Source of the DNA: Sphingopyxis granuli NBRC 100800
GTDB taxonomy: Bacteria; Pseudomonadota; Alphaproteobacteria; Sphingomonadales; Sphingomonadaceae
NCBI RefSeq assembly: GCF_001591045.1
Contig: NZ_BCUA01000029.1
Coordinates: 1-43,807 of the forward strand
Direction: 5' to 3'
DNA length: 43,807 nt
The position numbers were made by a program, and so were the translations under genes. How positions within the stretch are numbered: the stretch's first letter is position 1; each line of letters opens with the position of its first letter. Positions 42,551 to 43,807 of this stretch are shown here, in pieces. The notes beneath the pieces are model-generated. The model ran no database searches, was not told the DNA's origin, and worked only from the letters and a program-made list of their open reading frames with translations.

Positions 42551-43723
42551 ATGACGACGATCAATCCTTCCGCCGATCGGATCGCGATCTCCCCCGCGCC
42601 CCCGCCGGCGAATGCCGGCCCGATGGAAGCGCCGGCGAATGCCGGCCCGCTGGGAACGCCGGCGAATGCCGCCAGGGCGCCCAAGTCGGCGATCGCCGAC
42701 GACATGGCGATGATCCGCGCCGCCTCGGAACTGACGCGCGACCTGGTGCAGCCGAACGCGCGCATCTATTGGGCCGATTTCCTCGCTTCGACCTTTGTCG
42801 GCTACGCCGGCGTCGCGGCGGCGATCCTTGCGCCCTCGACGCCGTGGATGCTCGCGGCGGCGTTCGTCGCGGTGCTCGCCCTCTATCGCGCGGGCAGCTT
42901 CATCCACGAGATCACCCATATCCGCAAGCAGACGCTGCCGGGTTTCCGCCTCGTCTGGAACCTGCTGATCGGGGTGCCGCTGCTGATCCCGTCGTTCATG
43001 TACGAAGGCATCCACAGCCTGCACCACAACCGCACCAAATATGGCACGGTCGAAGACCCCGAATATCTGCCGCTGGCGCTGATGAAGCCGTGGACGGTGC
43101 CGCTGTTCGTCGTCGCGGCGGCCTTTGCGCCGCTGGCGCTCGTCTTCCGCTATGCGGTGCTGACGCCGCTGTCCTTCCTGATCCCGCCGCTGCGCCGCGT
43201 GGTGCGCGAGCGCTATTCGGGCCTGATCATCAATCCGGTGTTCCGCCGCAAGTCGCCTGAGGGCGAGTTCCGCCGCCAATGGGCGTGGCAGGAGGGCGGG
43301 GCCTGGGCCTGGTCGACGCTGCTGGTCGCGGCGGGCATCTTCGGCTGGGTGCCGCTGCGCGCGCTGCTGATCTTCGGCGGGATCGCCGCGGCGAGCATCG
43401 TGCTCAACCAGATCCGCACCCTCGTCGCGCATCTGTGGGAAAATGACGGCGCGGTGCTGACCGTGACCGCGCAGTTCCTCGACAGCGTCAACGTCCCGCC
43501 GCCGGGCCTGCTGCCCGAACTGTGGGCGCCGGTGGGCCTGCGCTATCACGCGCTGCACCACCTGCTGCCGGGCGTCCCCTATCACGCGCTGCCCGAGGCG
43601 CACCGCCGCCTGAAGGATGCGCTGCCCGCCGATTCTCAATATCACCGGGCCAACTATCGCAGCCTGCCGAAGCTGGTGATGAATCTGGTGGCGGGTTCGG
43701 CGAAGAGCGGAGCGGCGGCATAG
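42551..43723 (+). CDS. Membrane fatty-acid desaturase family protein
   Basis: A 390-residue integral membrane di-iron protein. The three histidine clusters of membrane desaturases/hydroxylases are present: HEITH, HSLHH, and YHALHHLLPGVPYH near the C-terminus. Four or more hydrophobic spans lie between them. The N-terminal 45 residues are a Pro/Ala-rich tail encoded by three 27-bp repeats and probably disordered. Substrate (phospholipid acyl chain, sphingoid base or carotenoid-like) cannot be decided. The divergent BcerS-like gene makes a lipid role likely. The ATG at 42551 is the first plausible start; upstream in-frame sequence is antisense to the neighbour. Confidence 0.87.
   Translation: MTTINPSADRIAISPAPPPANAGPMEAPANAGPLGTPANAARAPKSAIADDMAMIRAASELTRDLVQPNARIYWADFLASTFVGYAGVAAAILAPSTPWMLAAAFVAVLALYRAGSFIHEITHIRKQTLPGFRLVWNLLIGVPLLIPSFMYEGIHSLHHNRTKYGTVEDPEYLPLALMKPWTVPLFVVAAAFAPLALVFRYAVLTPLSFLIPPLRRVVRERYSGLIINPVFRRKSPEGEFRRQWAWQEGGAWAWSTLLVAAGIFGWVPLRALLIFGGIAAASIVLNQIRTLVAHLWENDGAVLTVTAQFLDSVNVPPPGLLPELWAPVGLRYHALHHLLPGVPYHALPEAHRRLKDALPADSQYHRANYRSLPKLVMNLVAGSAKSGAAA
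42603..42676 (+). repeat. Three 27-bp tandem repeats with internal palindromes
   Basis: The unit begins CGCCGGCGAATGCCGGCCC at 42603, 42630 and (truncated) 42657. Each full unit contains the perfect palindromic core GCCGGC-GAAT-GCCGGC (42604-42619 and 42631-42646). Translated, the repeat reads PANAGPMEA / PANAGPLGT / PANAA. It lies within the 5' end of the desaturase coding region. Confidence 0.85.
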
Positions 43724-43751
43724 CATTTCCGGGTTCGGGCCCCTGTTCGTC

Positions 43752-43772
43752 ATCCCGGACTTGATCCGGGAT
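43752..43772. repeat. Intergenic palindromic (REP-like) element
   Basis: ATCCCGGA (43752-43759), loop CTTGA, TCCGGGAT (43765-43772) forms a perfect 8-bp hairpin 28 bp after the desaturase stop. GTCATCCCGGACTTGATCCG-type sequences are familiar as dispersed extragenic repeats in alphaproteobacteria. The stretch up to the window edge contains no gene and ends in GGACCCCGGAT. Confidence 0.6.
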
Positions 43773-43807
43773 CCATTCTTTCAGCGCTGCGTGAACGGAC
43801 CCCGGAT

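Overview
The window is high-GC DNA from an alphaproteobacterium, most likely a sphingomonad (Sphingopyxis/Sphingomonas type). The signs are a PhyR/NepR general stress locus, TonB-dependent receptor and autotransporter architecture, a YghO/BcerS-like acyltransferase, tight GTG/ATG overlaps and rare intrinsic terminators. The genus is inferred from gene content and protein style, not from a search.

Left part (1-12019) is mostly housekeeping. A Coq4-family gene sits behind a perfect 16-bp palindromic operator. purL and a DUF72 gene run leftward and are translationally coupled. A small membrane protein follows. Then comes a rightward chain: xseB, ispA, coaD, a secreted cyclophilin, queA, a PAS-GGDEF-EAL-PilZ-like c-di-GMP protein, and tgt. 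queA and tgt both act in tRNA queuosine synthesis, and the signalling gene is wedged between them.

Middle part (12305-32850) is an accessory block of eleven genes, all on the plus strand: a TonB receptor, an S11-peptidase-like protein that has lost all three catalytic motifs, a Tat-exported D-aminoacylase-like amidohydrolase lacking the HxH metal motif, a giant autotransporter with a 650-residue internal duplication, RidA, a LysR regulator, a DadA-like D-amino acid dehydrogenase, a glutamate/dicarboxylate-type symporter, a lipoprotein gamma-glutamyltransferase without the lid loop, a CapA/PGA_cap protein with an extra C-terminal domain, and an intact S11 D,D-carboxypeptidase. Read together, they suggest uptake and stepwise dismantling of a D-amino-acid-containing or gamma-glutamyl polymer or peptide (poly-gamma-glutamate, cell-wall peptides or a similar natural product): outer-membrane import, periplasmic trimming, release of acidic amino acids, import, oxidation of the D-isomer and removal of the reactive imine. 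No poly-gamma-glutamate synthesis genes are present. This block is the best candidate for an undescribed system; the pathway is inference.

Right part (32851-43807) returns to core functions. A short nepR gene (56 codons) lies divergent from phyR across a shared, nearly symmetrical EcfG-type promoter, with no ecfG alongside. Then come glnE, a Bcp peroxiredoxin, a DUF455 ferritin-like protein, an M23 peptidase with a clear intrinsic terminator, erpA, an exonuclease III and a methyltransferase. The window closes with a divergent pair, a YghO/BcerS-like GNAT protein and a membrane fatty-acid desaturase, possibly connected with sphingolipid or lipid modification. An intergenic palindromic repeat lies at the right edge. 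No tRNA, rRNA, CRISPR array, insertion sequence or prophage gene was seen.
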